Shown here: positions 24,654 to 32,997 of the stretch, piece after piece
Position numbering within the stretch: the first letter of the stretch is position 1
Layout: each line of letters opens with the position of its first letter
Source of the DNA: Streptomyces sp. SAT1
GTDB taxonomy: Bacteria > Actinomycetota > Actinomycetes > Streptomycetales > Streptomycetaceae
NCBI RefSeq assembly: GCF_001654495.1
Contig: NZ_CP015849.1
Span: 6,241,001 to 6,305,000 of the forward strand
Length of the DNA stretch: 64,000 nt
Direction of reading: 5' to 3'
Position numbers and translations under genes: made by a program
The notes under the pieces: generated by a model
Seen by the model: only the letters and a program-made list of their open reading frames with translations
Databases searched by the model: none
What the model was told of the DNA's origin: nothing

Positions 24654-25540
24654 GCCACCCGGTGGCGGGCGAGATCCGGCGCCGCCCCCGGAGCCCGCGG
24701 CACGCCGGCCGACGACCACCGGTCCGGCACCCTGGACGTTGTCGGGTGCCGCCCCGCCCGCCGGTTCGGGATCCCGGGACTTCTGCGTGCCGCTGAGCGT
24801 CGGCCCTACGGCCGGGCGGCCGGGGGCCGGGATCGGCACCCGGGACGGGGCGCGGTGCGTACGAGGCCGGTGACCAGGGCCGGGGGAGGCGATGACCGTC
24901 CCTGGGCGGCCCTCTGCCCGAGGGCGGGCCCGGCTGCCGCACCGCCCTCGACGGATCGAGGCGCCGCGGTGGGGCAGGGCGCTGCCGTTGCGTACCCCCG
25001 GCCGCCGCGGACCGTTGCGCGCCGCCGACCGCCGACCGCCGACCGCCGACCGCCGACCGCCGACCGCCGACCGCCGACCGCCGACCGCCGACCGCCGACC
25101 GCCGACCGCCGACCGCCGACCGCCGACCGCCGACCGCCGACCGCCGACCGCCGACCGCCGACCGCCGACCGCCGGTCCGGCGCCTCGGGGGCTGTTCGAT
25201 GCCGCCGTCCGCCAGGCCGACGCCCCCGGTCATCGGGTGATGGCGCCCGGCGGCCAGCCGATGCTTCGCGAACGCGGCTGTGCGTCGGCGCCCCGGTCCG
25301 CCCCACCGGAGACGGTGGGGCACCGCCGCCCGCCGGTCCGCCGGTGCGGCAGCCCGGACAGTGTCCCGCGCCGACGCGGCCCGTCCGTCGCTCCGAGACC
25401 GCTCCCGCACCGCCGCCTCGGGCCTCCTCCCGGACACCACCGCGCGTGCCGCCACCCGCTCCCGGTCGCCCCGCACCCCCGACGCGGTGACCAACTGACC
25501 AGGCCCAGGCCCATGCCCAGGCCCCCGCCGTCCCCTGGAC
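24654..25540. other. 887-base gene-free region with a heptamer minisatellite
   Basis: I find no protein I can support here. Several frames are open, but they are products of the GC-rich composition and of the heptamer array at 25026-25173. The flanks of the array are unremarkable, and no promoter palindrome or terminator stands out beyond short G/C hairpins. Confidence 0.6.
25026..25173. repeat. Heptamer minisatellite (ACCGCCG), about 21 copies
   Basis: Unit ACCGCCG (equivalently CCGACCG) repeats perfectly for about 148 bases, roughly 21 copies. Seven is not a multiple of three, so three units make a 21-base coding period and every frame stays open through it. Confidence 0.95.
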
Positions 25541-26989
25541 TCAGGCGGCCCGTGCCCCCGCCCCTGCCCCCTTCTCATCCTCATCCTCTGCCCGGCCTGC
25601 GGCCTCGCCGTCCGCGGGCCGGGCGTGGACGCGTCCCGGCAGGGCGCGGGCCGTCAGCGCGCCCGCCGCGGCCACCGACGCGAGGACGGCGAGGGGCAGC
25701 CCCGGGCCGCCGTCGGAGCCGCGCAGGGCGGTCGCGGTGGCCACGCCGAGGGCGGGGCCGATGTTCATGGCGGTCTGCTGGAGGCCGCTGGCCACTCCGG
25801 CCGAGGCCACGGCCGACTCCCGTACGACGACGTGGGTCGCCGCGACCAGTACCGTGCCGAACCCGGCCCCGAGCACTGCGAAGCCGCCGCACAGCGCGAC
25901 CGTGCCCGAGGCGCGGGCGAGCAGCAGGACACCCAGCGCGAGCGCGGCCATGGCCGCCATGGTCGTCCCGCGCGCGCCCAGCCGGCGCAGCAGCGCCGGG
26001 GCGAGCGGCGCGGCGAGCACCATCAGCATCGCCAGCGGCAGGCTGCGCAGAGCGCTCTGGAACGGGTCGAGCCCCAGGGTGTCCTGGAGGACGTACGTGA
26101 GGACGAACAGCGTGCCGGAGAAGGCCGCCGAGGCCGCCACCAGCACGGCGACCGCCGAACTGACGACGGCCGAGCCGATGACGTCCGGCGGCAGCAGCGG
26201 ATCGGCGGCGCGGCGCTCGTGCCGTACGAGGAGGACCGCGGCGGCGGCGCCCACGAGCACGACGGGGACCGTGTCCGCGCCCGCTCCGCCGGGCTCCGCC
26301 ACCGCGACCAGGGCGCGCACGGCGCAGCCCAGGGCGAGGGCGAGGAGCAGCGCGCCGGGCAGGTCGAGCCGGACGGCCGGTGCCCGGCGGGCGGCCGGGT
26401 CCGGCTCCCGGCCGGGCAGGGTGAGCGCGAGCAGGGCGAAGACCAGCGCCGGGACGACGTTCAGGAGGAACACCGCCCGCCAGCCCGGCCCGGCCACCAG
26501 CGCCCCGCCCAGCACCGGTCCGGCCGCCGCCGCCACGCCGATGGCGCTGGTGCGCACCGCGAGCGGCATCCCGAGCCGGTCGGGCGGGAAGGCCGACCGG
26601 AGCATGCCCAGCGTGGCCGGTTGCAGCATGGCCCCGCACACGCCCTGGGCGACCCGCAGGGCGATCACCCAGCCGATGCCGGGTGCGACGGCGATGCCCG
26701 CCGACGTGGCGCCGAAGCCGAGCATCCCGGCGGCGAACATCCGCCGGTGGCCGAGCGGCGCCGACCGGCGTGTGAGCCCGCGCGGCAGGTCGCCGAGCCG
26801 CCCGGCGAACACCAGCAGGCTCGCCACCGCCACGAGATACCCGGTGCTGGTCCACTGGACCTGCGCGTACGAGGCGTCCAGGTCGCGGCGCAGCGCGGGC
26901 TGCGCGACGGTGAGGACGGTGCCGTCCAGCGCGACGATCACCGCCCCGGCCACACCGCTGATCAGGGTCAGTGCCTGAGCGCGGTTCAT
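25541..26989 (-). CDS. MFS drug-type efflux transporter (DHA2, 14 segments)
   Basis: A 482-residue exporter. It opens TLISGVAGAVIVALDGTVLTVAQPALRRDLDAS, the DHA2 motif D1 (LDxTVxxVAxP). Motif A is FAGRLGDLPRGLTRR and motif C is TSAIGVAAAAGPVLGGALV (about 135-155). The pattern fits the EmrB/QacA group of proton-driven multidrug exporters. The C-terminal tail is acidic and Ala/Gly-rich. ATG 26989 overlaps the stop of the TetR gene upstream by four bases (ATGA), so regulator and pump form one operon controlled by the two palindromes beyond 27582. The substrate is not predictable. Confidence 0.92.
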   Translation of the reverse strand: MNRAQALTLISGVAGAVIVALDGTVLTVAQPALRRDLDASYAQVQWTSTGYLVAVASLLVFAGRLGDLPRGLTRRSAPLGHRRMFAAGMLGFGATSAGIAVAPGIGWVIALRVAQGVCGAMLQPATLGMLRSAFPPDRLGMPLAVRTSAIGVAAAAGPVLGGALVAGPGWRAVFLLNVVPALVFALLALTLPGREPDPAARRAPAVRLDLPGALLLALALGCAVRALVAVAEPGGAGADTVPVVLVGAAAAVLLVRHERRAADPLLPPDVIGSAVVSSAVAVLVAASAAFSGTLFVLTYVLQDTLGLDPFQSALRSLPLAMLMVLAAPLAPALLRRLGARGTTMAAMAALALGVLLLARASGTVALCGGFAVLGAGFGTVLVAATHVVVRESAVASAGVASGLQQTAMNIGPALGVATATALRGSDGGPGLPLAVLASVAAAGALTARALPGRVHARPADGEAAGRAEDEDEKGAGAGARAA

Positions 26990-27582
26990 CCGTGCCGCTC
27001 CGGGCCGAGGTGCGCGTCGAGCGCCGTACGCAGCAGCGGGGCGATGTCGTCGGTGCCGGTGGCGAGCTGGAGACTGCCCCAGCGCCACAGCTGGGCGATG
27101 CCGTGCAGGGCGGCCCACAGGGACGCGGCGACGGTCCGGGCGTCGGCGCCGGGACGGACCCGGCCGACCAGGTCCACCAGGGTGGCGAAGAGCGGCAGGC
27201 TGGTGTCCCGCAGACCCAGGTGGCCGCTCTCCAGCAGATCGTGGCGGAACATCAGATCGTACATGCCGCGGTGGCCGAGCGCGAAGTCCAGATAGACCCG
27301 GCCCAGCGCCGCGAGCTGGTCGCGGGGGTGCGCCGCGGGGTCCGCGGTCGCCGTCCGCGCCCGCGCGGCCAGCTCCTCGAAGCCGCGGCGCGCGATGGCG
27401 GACAGCAGCTCCAGATGGGTGGGGAAGTGGCGGCGCGGCGCGCCGTGCGAGACGCCCGCGCGGCGCGCGATCTCCCGCAGGGTGAGCGCCTGCGCGCCCT
27501 GCTCGGCGACCAGGTCCACCCCGACGTCCACCAGGCGCTCACGCAGGCCGCCGGGGCTCTTCTCCGGCTCGTCCTCATGCAT
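26986..27582 (-). CDS. TetR-family regulator of the adjacent MFS pump
   Basis: About 198 residues with a TetR_N HTH at residues 14-60 (LRERLVDVGVDLVAEQGAQALTLREIARRAGVSHGAPRRHFPTHLELL) and a C-terminal WHG-like/TetR_C ligand domain (RVYLDFALGHRGMYDLMFR). ATG 27582 is preferred; a GTG at 27588 would add two residues. The start lies inside the first of two identical palindromes, so the regulator should shut off its own promoter. No Shine-Dalgarno precedes either start, making a leaderless or weakly translated message likely. It is the first gene of the operon with the pump. Confidence 0.9.
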   Translation of the reverse strand: MHEDEPEKSPGGLRERLVDVGVDLVAEQGAQALTLREIARRAGVSHGAPRRHFPTHLELLSAIARRGFEELAARARTATADPAAHPRDQLAALGRVYLDFALGHRGMYDLMFRHDLLESGHLGLRDTSLPLFATLVDLVGRVRPGADARTVAASLWAALHGIAQLWRWGSLQLATGTDDIAPLLRTALDAHLGPERHG

Positions 27583-27594
27583 AGACACTGTCTA
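27582..27594. promoter_or_regulatory. TetR operator 1
   Basis: TAGAC-ACT-GTCTA has perfect 5-bp arms and overlaps the start codon of the TetR gene. It is identical in its 13-base core to operator 2. Confidence 0.75.
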
Positions 27595-27600
27595 CCAGGC

Positions 27601-27623
27601 GTGAGTAGACACTGTCTACTCAC
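27601..27623. promoter_or_regulatory. TetR operator 2 (23-bp perfect palindrome)
   Basis: GTGAGTAGAC-ACT-GTCTACTCAC has perfect 10-bp arms around a 3-base centre. It lies between the TetR gene and the divergent F420-type oxidoreductase gene, so the regulator probably controls both directions. Confidence 0.85.
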
Positions 27624-27682
27624 GCTCGGAGATCTCCTTCGTGCCGGGAATGCGCCGCGTGGTCGCGGCAGTTGACCGGGGT

Positions 27683-28144
27683 ATGACTCAGGACACACAC
27701 AGTGCGGCGCCCGGCCCCGCGCCGGACGCGCTGCTCGCCCTCCTCGCCGAGGTCCACGGGGGCGTGCTGGTCACCCTCAAGCGCGACGGCCGCCCGCAGC
27801 TGTCGAACGTCAGCCACGCCTACGACCCCGGAGAGCGCGTCCTGCGCGTCTCGGTCACCGACGACCGGGCCAAGACCCGCAATCTGCGCCGGGACCCGCG
27901 CGCCTCCTACCACGTGACCGCCCCGGACCGCCGCGCCTACACGGTCGCCGAGGGCACCGCCGACCTGTCGCCGGTCGCCGCGGACCCGTACGACGCGACC
28001 GTCGGGGAACTGGTCCGCCTCTACCGCGACGTCGTCGGCGAACACCCCGACTGGGACGACTTCCGCGCCACCATGGTCCGCGACCGCCGCCTCGTGCTGC
28101 GCCTGCGGGTGGAGCGGGCGTACGGCATCCCGAAAGCCGGCTAG
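27683..28144 (+). CDS. PPOX-class F420-dependent oxidoreductase (split-barrel flavoprotein fold)
   Basis: A 153-residue split-barrel protein: LLALLAEVHGGVLVTLKRDGRPQLSNVSHAYDPGERVLRVSVTDDRAKTRNLRRDPRASYHVT is the cofactor-binding pattern of F420-dependent PPOX-class enzymes. A GTG at 27641 behind GGAGA would add 14 residues and has the better ribosome site, so the start is uncertain. It is divergent from the TetR/MFS operon with the 23-bp palindrome between, and may detoxify the compound exported by the pump. Confidence 0.87.
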   Translation: MTQDTHSAAPGPAPDALLALLAEVHGGVLVTLKRDGRPQLSNVSHAYDPGERVLRVSVTDDRAKTRNLRRDPRASYHVTAPDRRAYTVAEGTADLSPVAADPYDATVGELVRLYRDVVGEHPDWDDFRATMVRDRRLVLRLRVERAYGIPKAG

Positions 28145-28148
28145 GATC

Positions 28149-28183
28149 TTTCGCCCTTCGCCCTTCGCCCTTCGCCCTTCGCC
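28149..28183. repeat. Heptamer tandem repeat (TTCGCCC), five copies
   Basis: About five perfect copies of TTCGCCC fill the 43-base gap between two convergent genes, replacing the expected terminator hairpin. Confidence 0.9.
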
Positions 28184-28187
28184 CGGG

Positions 28188-29060
28188 TCAGGCCCCCGTG
28201 CGCGCCTCCAGTGCCCGCAGCACGGCCACCATGTCCTCGCCGCCGTGCCCGAGCGCGACCGTCTCCTCGAACAGGGCGTGGCAGGCGTCGAGCAGTGGGG
28301 AGGCGATGCCCGCCTCCCGCGCGGCCCCGGCGATCAGCCGGTTGTTCTTGAGCACGTCCAGGGCCGCCGCCTGCACCGCGAAGTCCCCGTCCAGCAGCTT
28401 GGGCGCCTTCATCAGCGAGACGGGGCTGGCCATCGGACCCGCGCCCAGCACCTCGAGGAACAGCCGCCGGTCGAGCCCCTGCCGGCCGGCGAAGTGGAAC
28501 GCCTCGGTGAGCCCGGTGACCTGGGTGATGAGGAAGAGGTTCACCGACAGCTTCATGAGCAGCGCGCCGGGGACCGGGCCGCACGCGAAGGTCCGGCGGC
28601 TCAGCGGGGCGAGCAGCGGGCCCACGGACCGTACCGCGTCCTCGTCCCCGGCGGTCATGGCCACCAGCTCGCCCCGCTCGGCCGGGACCCGGGAGCCGGA
28701 GACCGGCGCCTCGACGTAGCGCCCGCCCGCCGCGCGGACGTCGGCCTCCAGGCCGCGCGAGTACGCGGGCGAGGTCGTACCCATGTGCACGAGCGTCCGG
28801 CCGCTCACCCGGGCGGCGAAGCCCGGGGTGCCCCGGCCCAGGGTCTCGTCCACGGCACGCTCGTCGGCCAGCATCAGGACCACCGTGTCCGTACGGGCGA
28901 ACACCTCCGCGGGGTCCGCCGCCACCCGGGCTCCGGCGGCGCGCAGCGGCTCCGTGCGGGCCGCCGTGCGGTTCCACACGGTCAGGGGGGTGCCGGAGCG
29001 GACGAGCCGGAGCGCCATGGGCCGGCCCATGACTCCGAGACCGAGGAAGCCGACGTTCAC
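28188..29060 (-). CDS. NAD(P)-dependent beta-hydroxyacid dehydrogenase family oxidoreductase
   Basis: A 290-residue member of the 3-hydroxyisobutyrate dehydrogenase/imine-reductase-like family. The dinucleotide site is at the very N-terminus (VNVGFLGLGVMGRPMALRLVRSG). The substrate loop is HMGTTSPAYSRGLEAD, then EAPVSGSRVPAERGELVAMTAGD, and the catalytic Lys region is ALLMKLSVNLFLITQ. I choose GTG 29060 because it starts one residue before the Rossmann strand, and because longer readings (29105, 29132) would run through the operator at 29090-29107. It is divergent from a TetR gene with two operators between them. Confidence 0.9.
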   Translation of the reverse strand: MNVGFLGLGVMGRPMALRLVRSGTPLTVWNRTAARTEPLRAAGARVAADPAEVFARTDTVVLMLADERAVDETLGRGTPGFAARVSGRTLVHMGTTSPAYSRGLEADVRAAGGRYVEAPVSGSRVPAERGELVAMTAGDEDAVRSVGPLLAPLSRRTFACGPVPGALLMKLSVNLFLITQVTGLTEAFHFAGRQGLDRRLFLEVLGAGPMASPVSLMKAPKLLDGDFAVQAAALDVLKNNRLIAGAAREAGIASPLLDACHALFEETVALGHGGEDMVAVLRALEARTGA

Positions 29061-29089
29061 GCGATGCCGCCCTGGGGTCGGGACTGTTT

Positions 29090-29107
29090 CTATGACGGCG
29101 GTCATAG
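29090..29107. promoter_or_regulatory. TetR operator A
   Basis: CTATGAC-GGCG-GTCATAG has perfect 7-bp arms. It lies upstream of the dehydrogenase gene and shares its TATGAC-N4-GTCATA core with operator B. Confidence 0.85.
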
Positions 29108-29117
29108 TAGCGGGGTT

Positions 29118-29133
29118 TATGACGCAAGTCATA
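29118..29133. promoter_or_regulatory. TetR operator B
   Basis: TATGAC-GCAA-GTCATA has perfect 6-bp arms and starts 28 bases after operator A. It ends ten bases before the TetR start codon. Two such sites between divergent genes imply coordinate repression of both. Confidence 0.85.
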
Positions 29134-29143
29134 GAGTCTCGGG

Positions 29144-29785
29144 ATGAGCAACCCAGCGGAGCGGCCGGCCAGGACGGGGACGGGGTCCCGGTACGGACCG
29201 CGCGAGCGGATGGTCTTCAGCGCCGCCCAGCTCATCCGGCGCGACGGCATCGCCGCGACCGGTATGCGGGACGTGGCCGCCCATGCCGAGGCGCCCAGGG
29301 GCTCGCTCCAGCACTACTTCCCGGGCGGCAAGGAGCAACTGGTCGAGGAGGCGGTGGCCTGGGCCGGGCGGTACGCCGGGCGGCGGATCGCCCGCTTCCT
29401 GGCGGGTCTTGCCGACCCCGCACCGAGCGCGCTGTTCGCCGCGATGGTGGCGCAGTGGACGGACGAGTACGAGGCGACCGGCGAGCTGCGCGGCTGCCCG
29501 GTCGCCGCCGCCACCGTCGAGTGCGCCGCGGACGGCACCGTACGGCGGACGGTCGCCGCGGCGTTCGCCACCTGGTGCGAACCGCTGGCCGCCGCCCTCA
29601 CGGAGCTGGGCGTGCCGTCCGGGCGGGCACCGGCCCTGGCCACGCTCATGATCAGCGCTCTGGAGGGCGCGATCGTCATGGCCCGCGCCGAGGGCGGCGT
29701 GGCCCCGCTGACGACCGTGGCCCGGGAACTCGGCCCGCTCCTGGACGCGGCCGTGGCCCCGGACCACCGCCCGCCCGCCGCCTGA
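29144..29785 (+). CDS. TetR-family regulator (LmrA/YxaF-like)
   Basis: A 213-residue regulator. The HTH spans about residues 18-65 (GPRERMVFSAAQLIRRDGIAATGMRDVAAHAEAPRGSLQHYFPGGKEQLV, where GSLQHYFPGGKEQL is the signature of the LmrA/YxaF subgroup). The C-terminal domain keeps the subgroup's GCPVAAATVE and ALEGAIVMARAEGG blocks. Members typically sense small aromatic or flavonoid-like ligands and control a nearby oxidoreductase or pump. The divergent dehydrogenase at 29060 is the probable target through operators A and B. A perfect hairpin terminator follows 22 bases after the stop. Confidence 0.92.
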   Translation: MSNPAERPARTGTGSRYGPRERMVFSAAQLIRRDGIAATGMRDVAAHAEAPRGSLQHYFPGGKEQLVEEAVAWAGRYAGRRIARFLAGLADPAPSALFAAMVAQWTDEYEATGELRGCPVAAATVECAADGTVRRTVAAAFATWCEPLAAALTELGVPSGRAPALATLMISALEGAIVMARAEGGVAPLTTVARELGPLLDAAVAPDHRPPAA

Positions 29786-29806
29786 CGGCACACCCGGAGC
29801 ACGCGC

Positions 29807-29835
29807 AGGGGCCCCGGCTCGGTGCCGGGGCCCCT
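29807..29835. terminator. Bidirectional terminator hairpin
   Basis: AGGGGCCCCGGC-TCGGT-GCCGGGGCCCCT has perfect 12-bp arms. It separates the TetR gene from the 3' end of the leftward pentose-phosphate operon. Confidence 0.92.
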
Positions 29836-29860
29836 CGGTGCGCGGGTGGCGTGTCCGCCG

Positions 29861-30451
29861 CTACGCCGCCCTGGTGTTCCACTCCGCGACGACCGGCCGG
29901 TCGTGCTCGGTCGAGAGCCGGCTCACCGTGCCCGTCGCGAGCTGGAACAGGCGGCCCTCGGCGGGCGGCAGGCCCAGCCTGCGGGCCGTCAGGACCCGCA
30001 GGAAGTGGCCGTGCGCGACCAGGACCACGTCGCCGCCGTCCCGGGCGAGCGCCGGAGCGACCCGCTCCAGCACCCGGTCGGCACGCCGGCCGACCTCCTC
30101 CGGTGACTCACCGGGGGAGTCGCCGGGCGGCACCCCGTCGGTCCACAGGTCCCAGTGCGGGCGGGAGCGGTGTATCTCGGCGGTGGTGACGCCCTCGTAG
30201 CCGCCGTAGTCCCATTCGCGCAGATCGGGATCCGCCTCGGCGCCGGCCAGACCCGCGAGTTCGGCGGTGCGCACGGCCCGGCCGAGCGGGCTGGTGAGCA
30301 CCTGTGCGTAGGTCCGGCCGGTCAGGAGCGGAGCGAGCAGCTTGGCCTGCTCCTCGCCGCGCTGGGTGAGGGGCAGGTCGGTACGGCTGGTGTGCTGTCC
30401 CGACAGGCTCCACTCCGTCTCGCCGTGGCGGACCAGGAGAAGGTCCCCCAC
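29861..30451 (-). CDS. Histidine phosphatase (phosphoglycerate-mutase superfamily)
   Basis: A 196-residue branch-1 histidine phosphatase. The phospho-acceptor motif LLVRHGETEWSLSGQHTSRTDLPLTQRGEEQA is at residues 5-36, the second Arg is in SPLGRAVRTAEL, the acid Glu in LREWDYGGYEG and the second His in LVAHGHFLRVL. It is the last gene of the leftward sugar-phosphate operon, six bases after gnd, so it probably acts on a phosphorylated sugar or acid such as a hexose or pentose phosphate. Which one is unknown. Confidence 0.88.
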   Translation of the reverse strand: MGDLLLVRHGETEWSLSGQHTSRTDLPLTQRGEEQAKLLAPLLTGRTYAQVLTSPLGRAVRTAELAGLAGAEADPDLREWDYGGYEGVTTAEIHRSRPHWDLWTDGVPPGDSPGESPEEVGRRADRVLERVAPALARDGGDVVLVAHGHFLRVLTARRLGLPPAEGRLFQLATGTVSRLSTEHDRPVVAEWNTRAA

Positions 30452-30457
30452 GGCGCG

Positions 30458-31348
30458 TCAGCCCTTCTTCGACTCGACGGCGTGGCCGCCGAACTGGTTG
30501 CGCAGCGCCGCGACCATCTTCATCTGCGGCGAGTCGTCCTGCCGGGAGGCGAACCGGGCGAACAGCGAGGCCGTGATCGCGGGCAGCGGCACGGCGTTGT
30601 CGATGGCCGCCTCCACGGTCCAGCGGCCCTCGCCGGAGTCCTCCGCGTAGCCGCGCAGCTTCTCCAGGTGCTCGTCGTCGTCCAGCGCGTTGACGGCGAG
30701 GTCGAGCAGCCAGGAGCGGATGACGGTGCCCTCCTGCCAGGAGCGGAAGACCTCGCGGACGTTGTCCACGGAGTCGACCTTCTCCAGCAGCTCCCAGCCC
30801 TCGGCGTACGCCTGCATCATCGCGTACTCGATGCCGTTGTGGACCATCTTCGCGAAGTGGCCCGCGCCCACCCTGCCCGCGTGCACGTACCCGTAGGGGC
30901 CCTCGGGCTTGAGGGCGTCGAAGACCGGCTTGAGCCGGTCGACGTGCTCCTTGTCGCCGCCGACCATGAGCGCGTAGCCGTTCTTCAGGCCCCACACACC
31001 GCCCGAGACGCCCGCGTCGACGAAGCCGATGCCGCGCGCGTGCAGCTGCTTGGCGTGCTTCTCGTCGTCCGTCCAGCGGGAGTTGCCGCCGTCGACCACC
31101 AGGTCACCGGGCTTGAGGAGGGTGGCGAGCTGGTCGATGACGTGCTGGGTGGCGCCGCCGGCCGGGACCATCACCCAGACCGCGCGCGGGCCGTCGAGCC
31201 GGTCGACCAGGTCGACCAGGCTGGGCACGTCGGAGACCTCGGGGTTGCGGTCGTAGCCGACGACCGTGAGGCCGACGTTGCGGAGGCGTTCCCGCATGTT
31301 GCCGCCCATCTTGCCGAGGCCCACGAGACCGATCTGCGTCGATGCCAT
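30458..31348 (-). CDS. gnd: 6-phosphogluconate dehydrogenase (decarboxylating, short form)
   Basis: A 296-residue enzyme that oxidises and decarboxylates 6-phosphogluconate to ribulose 5-phosphate. The dinucleotide motif IGLVGLGKMGGNMRERL is at residues 6-22. Substrate blocks DGGNSRWTDDEKHAKQLHARGIGFVDAGVSGGVWG (about 92-126) and HFAKMVHNGIEYAMMQAYAEG (about 160-180, with catalytic Lys and His) follow. This is the short GndA/YqeC-like class of about 300 residues, not the 470-residue E. coli type. It follows pgi by one base and belongs to the tkt-tal-zwf-opcA-pgi-gnd operon. Confidence 0.96.
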   Translation of the reverse strand: MASTQIGLVGLGKMGGNMRERLRNVGLTVVGYDRNPEVSDVPSLVDLVDRLDGPRAVWVMVPAGGATQHVIDQLATLLKPGDLVVDGGNSRWTDDEKHAKQLHARGIGFVDAGVSGGVWGLKNGYALMVGGDKEHVDRLKPVFDALKPEGPYGYVHAGRVGAGHFAKMVHNGIEYAMMQAYAEGWELLEKVDSVDNVREVFRSWQEGTVIRSWLLDLAVNALDDDEHLEKLRGYAEDSGEGRWTVEAAIDNAVPLPAITASLFARFASRQDDSPQMKMVAALRNQFGGHAVESKKG

Positions 31349-31349
31349 G

Positions 31350-32996
31350 TCAGTTCACTTTCTTGAGTTCGCGGTAGGCGGCCACGAGGGCGGCGGTGGA
31401 CGGGTCGAGACCGGGCACCTCGGCGCCCTCGGTCAGCGCGGGCTCGACGCGCTTGGCCAGCACCTTGCCGAGTTCGACGCCCCACTGGTCGAAGGAGTCG
31501 ATGTTCCACACGGCGCCCTGCACGAACACCTTGTGCTCGTAGAGGGCGATCAGCTGCCCGAGGACCGACGGGGTCAGCTCGGCCGCCAGGATCGTGGTGG
31601 TGGGGTGGTTGCCGTGGAAGGTGCGGGGGGCGACCTGCTCCTCGGGCACCCCCTCGGCGCGCACCTCGTCGGCGGTCTTGCCGAAGGCCAGCGCCTGGCC
31701 CTGCGCGAACAGGTTGGCCATCAGCAGGTCGTGCTGGGCCTTCAGCTCGTCGCTCAGCTCCGCGACCGGGTTGGCGAAGCCGATGAAGTCGGCCGGGATC
31801 AGCTCGGTGCCCTGGTGGATGAGCTGGTAGTAGGCGTGCTGGCCGTTGGTGCCGGGCGTGCCCCAGACCACCGGGCCGGTCTGCCACTCCACCGGCTCGC
31901 CGTCGCGCTGCACCGACTTGCCGTTGGACTCCATGTCGAGCTGCTGGAGGTAGGCGGTGAACTTCGACAGGTAGTGCGAGTACGGCAGCACCGCGTGCGT
32001 CTGCGCGCCGAAGAAGTTGCCGTACCAGATGCCCAGCAGGCCCAGGATCAGCGGCGCGTTGGCCTCGGCGGGCGCGTTGCGGAAGTGCTCGTCGACGATG
32101 CGGAAGCCGTCCAGCATCTCGCGGAAGCGGTCCGGGCCGATCGCGATCATCAGCGAGAGGCCGATCGCCGAGTCGTACGAGTACCGGCCGCCGACCCAGT
32201 CCCAGAACTCGAACATGTTGTCGACGTCGATACCGAACGCGGTGACCTTCTCCGTGTTCGTCGACAGCGCCACGAAGTGCTTGGCGACCGCCTTCTGGTC
32301 CCCGTCCAGCCCCTTGAGCAGCCAGTCCCGGGCCGAGGTGGCGTTGGTGATCGTCTCGATCGTGGTGAAGGTCTTGGAGGCGACGATGAACAGCGTCTCG
32401 GCCGGGTCCAGGTCGCGGGTCGCCTCGTGCAGGTCGGCGCCGTCGACATTGGAGACGAACCGGACCGTCAGAGCACGGTCGGTGTAGGCGCGCAGCACCT
32501 CGTACGCCATCGCCGGGCCCAGGTCGGAGCCGCCGATGCCGATGTTGACCACATTGCGGATCCGCCTGCCGGTGTGCCCGGTCCACTCGCCGGAGCGGAT
32601 CCGCTCGGCGAAGGCGGCCATCTTGTCGAGGACGGCGTGCACCTGGGGCACCACGTTCTCGCCGTCGACCTCGATCACCGCGTCCCGGGGCGCGCGCAGC
32701 GCGGTGTGCAGCACGGCCCGCCGCTCGGTGACGTTGATCTTCTCCCCGGCGAACATGGCGTCACGCAGCCCGGCCACGCCGGTCGCCTCGGCCAGCTCCC
32801 GCAGCAGCTGGAGCGTCTCGTCGGTGACCAGGTGCTTGGAGTAGTCGATGCGCAGATCACCGACGCGCACCGTGTAGCGCTCGGCGCGCGCGGGATCCTC
32901 GGCGAACAGCTCCCGCAGATGCGACTGCCACCGGGCGCGGTGGTCCTCCAGCGCGGTCCACTGCGGACGCCGGGTGAGCTTGGTGGTGTCGGACAT
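31350..32996 (-). CDS. pgi: Glucose-6-phosphate isomerase
   Basis: A 548-residue enzyme interconverting glucose 6-phosphate and fructose 6-phosphate, linking glycolysis with the pentose-phosphate enzymes encoded around it. The PGI signatures are present: VNIGIGGSDLGPAMAYEVL (about 150), FIVASKTFTTIETITNATSARDWL (about 205), the catalytic Glu region DWVGGRYSYDSAIGLSLMIAIG (about 268-290) and the final GVELGKVLAKRVEP with its Lys. It lies one base from opcA and one base from gnd. Streptomyces usually has more than one pgi. Confidence 0.97.
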   Translation of the reverse strand: MSDTTKLTRRPQWTALEDHRARWQSHLRELFAEDPARAERYTVRVGDLRIDYSKHLVTDETLQLLRELAEATGVAGLRDAMFAGEKINVTERRAVLHTALRAPRDAVIEVDGENVVPQVHAVLDKMAAFAERIRSGEWTGHTGRRIRNVVNIGIGGSDLGPAMAYEVLRAYTDRALTVRFVSNVDGADLHEATRDLDPAETLFIVASKTFTTIETITNATSARDWLLKGLDGDQKAVAKHFVALSTNTEKVTAFGIDVDNMFEFWDWVGGRYSYDSAIGLSLMIAIGPDRFREMLDGFRIVDEHFRNAPAEANAPLILGLLGIWYGNFFGAQTHAVLPYSHYLSKFTAYLQQLDMESNGKSVQRDGEPVEWQTGPVVWGTPGTNGQHAYYQLIHQGTELIPADFIGFANPVAELSDELKAQHDLLMANLFAQGQALAFGKTADEVRAEGVPEEQVAPRTFHGNHPTTTILAAELTPSVLGQLIALYEHKVFVQGAVWNIDSFDQWGVELGKVLAKRVEPALTEGAEVPGLDPSTAALVAAYRELKKVN

Positions 32997-32997
32997 G

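Noticed and set aside
24855..25490. ORF encoding ADRRPPT repeats
   Set aside because: It is the translation of a 7-bp minisatellite open in all frames; there is no ribosome site or non-repeat domain.
25026..28183. CRISPR array
   Set aside because: The repeats are uninterrupted 7-mers without spacers and no cas gene is near.
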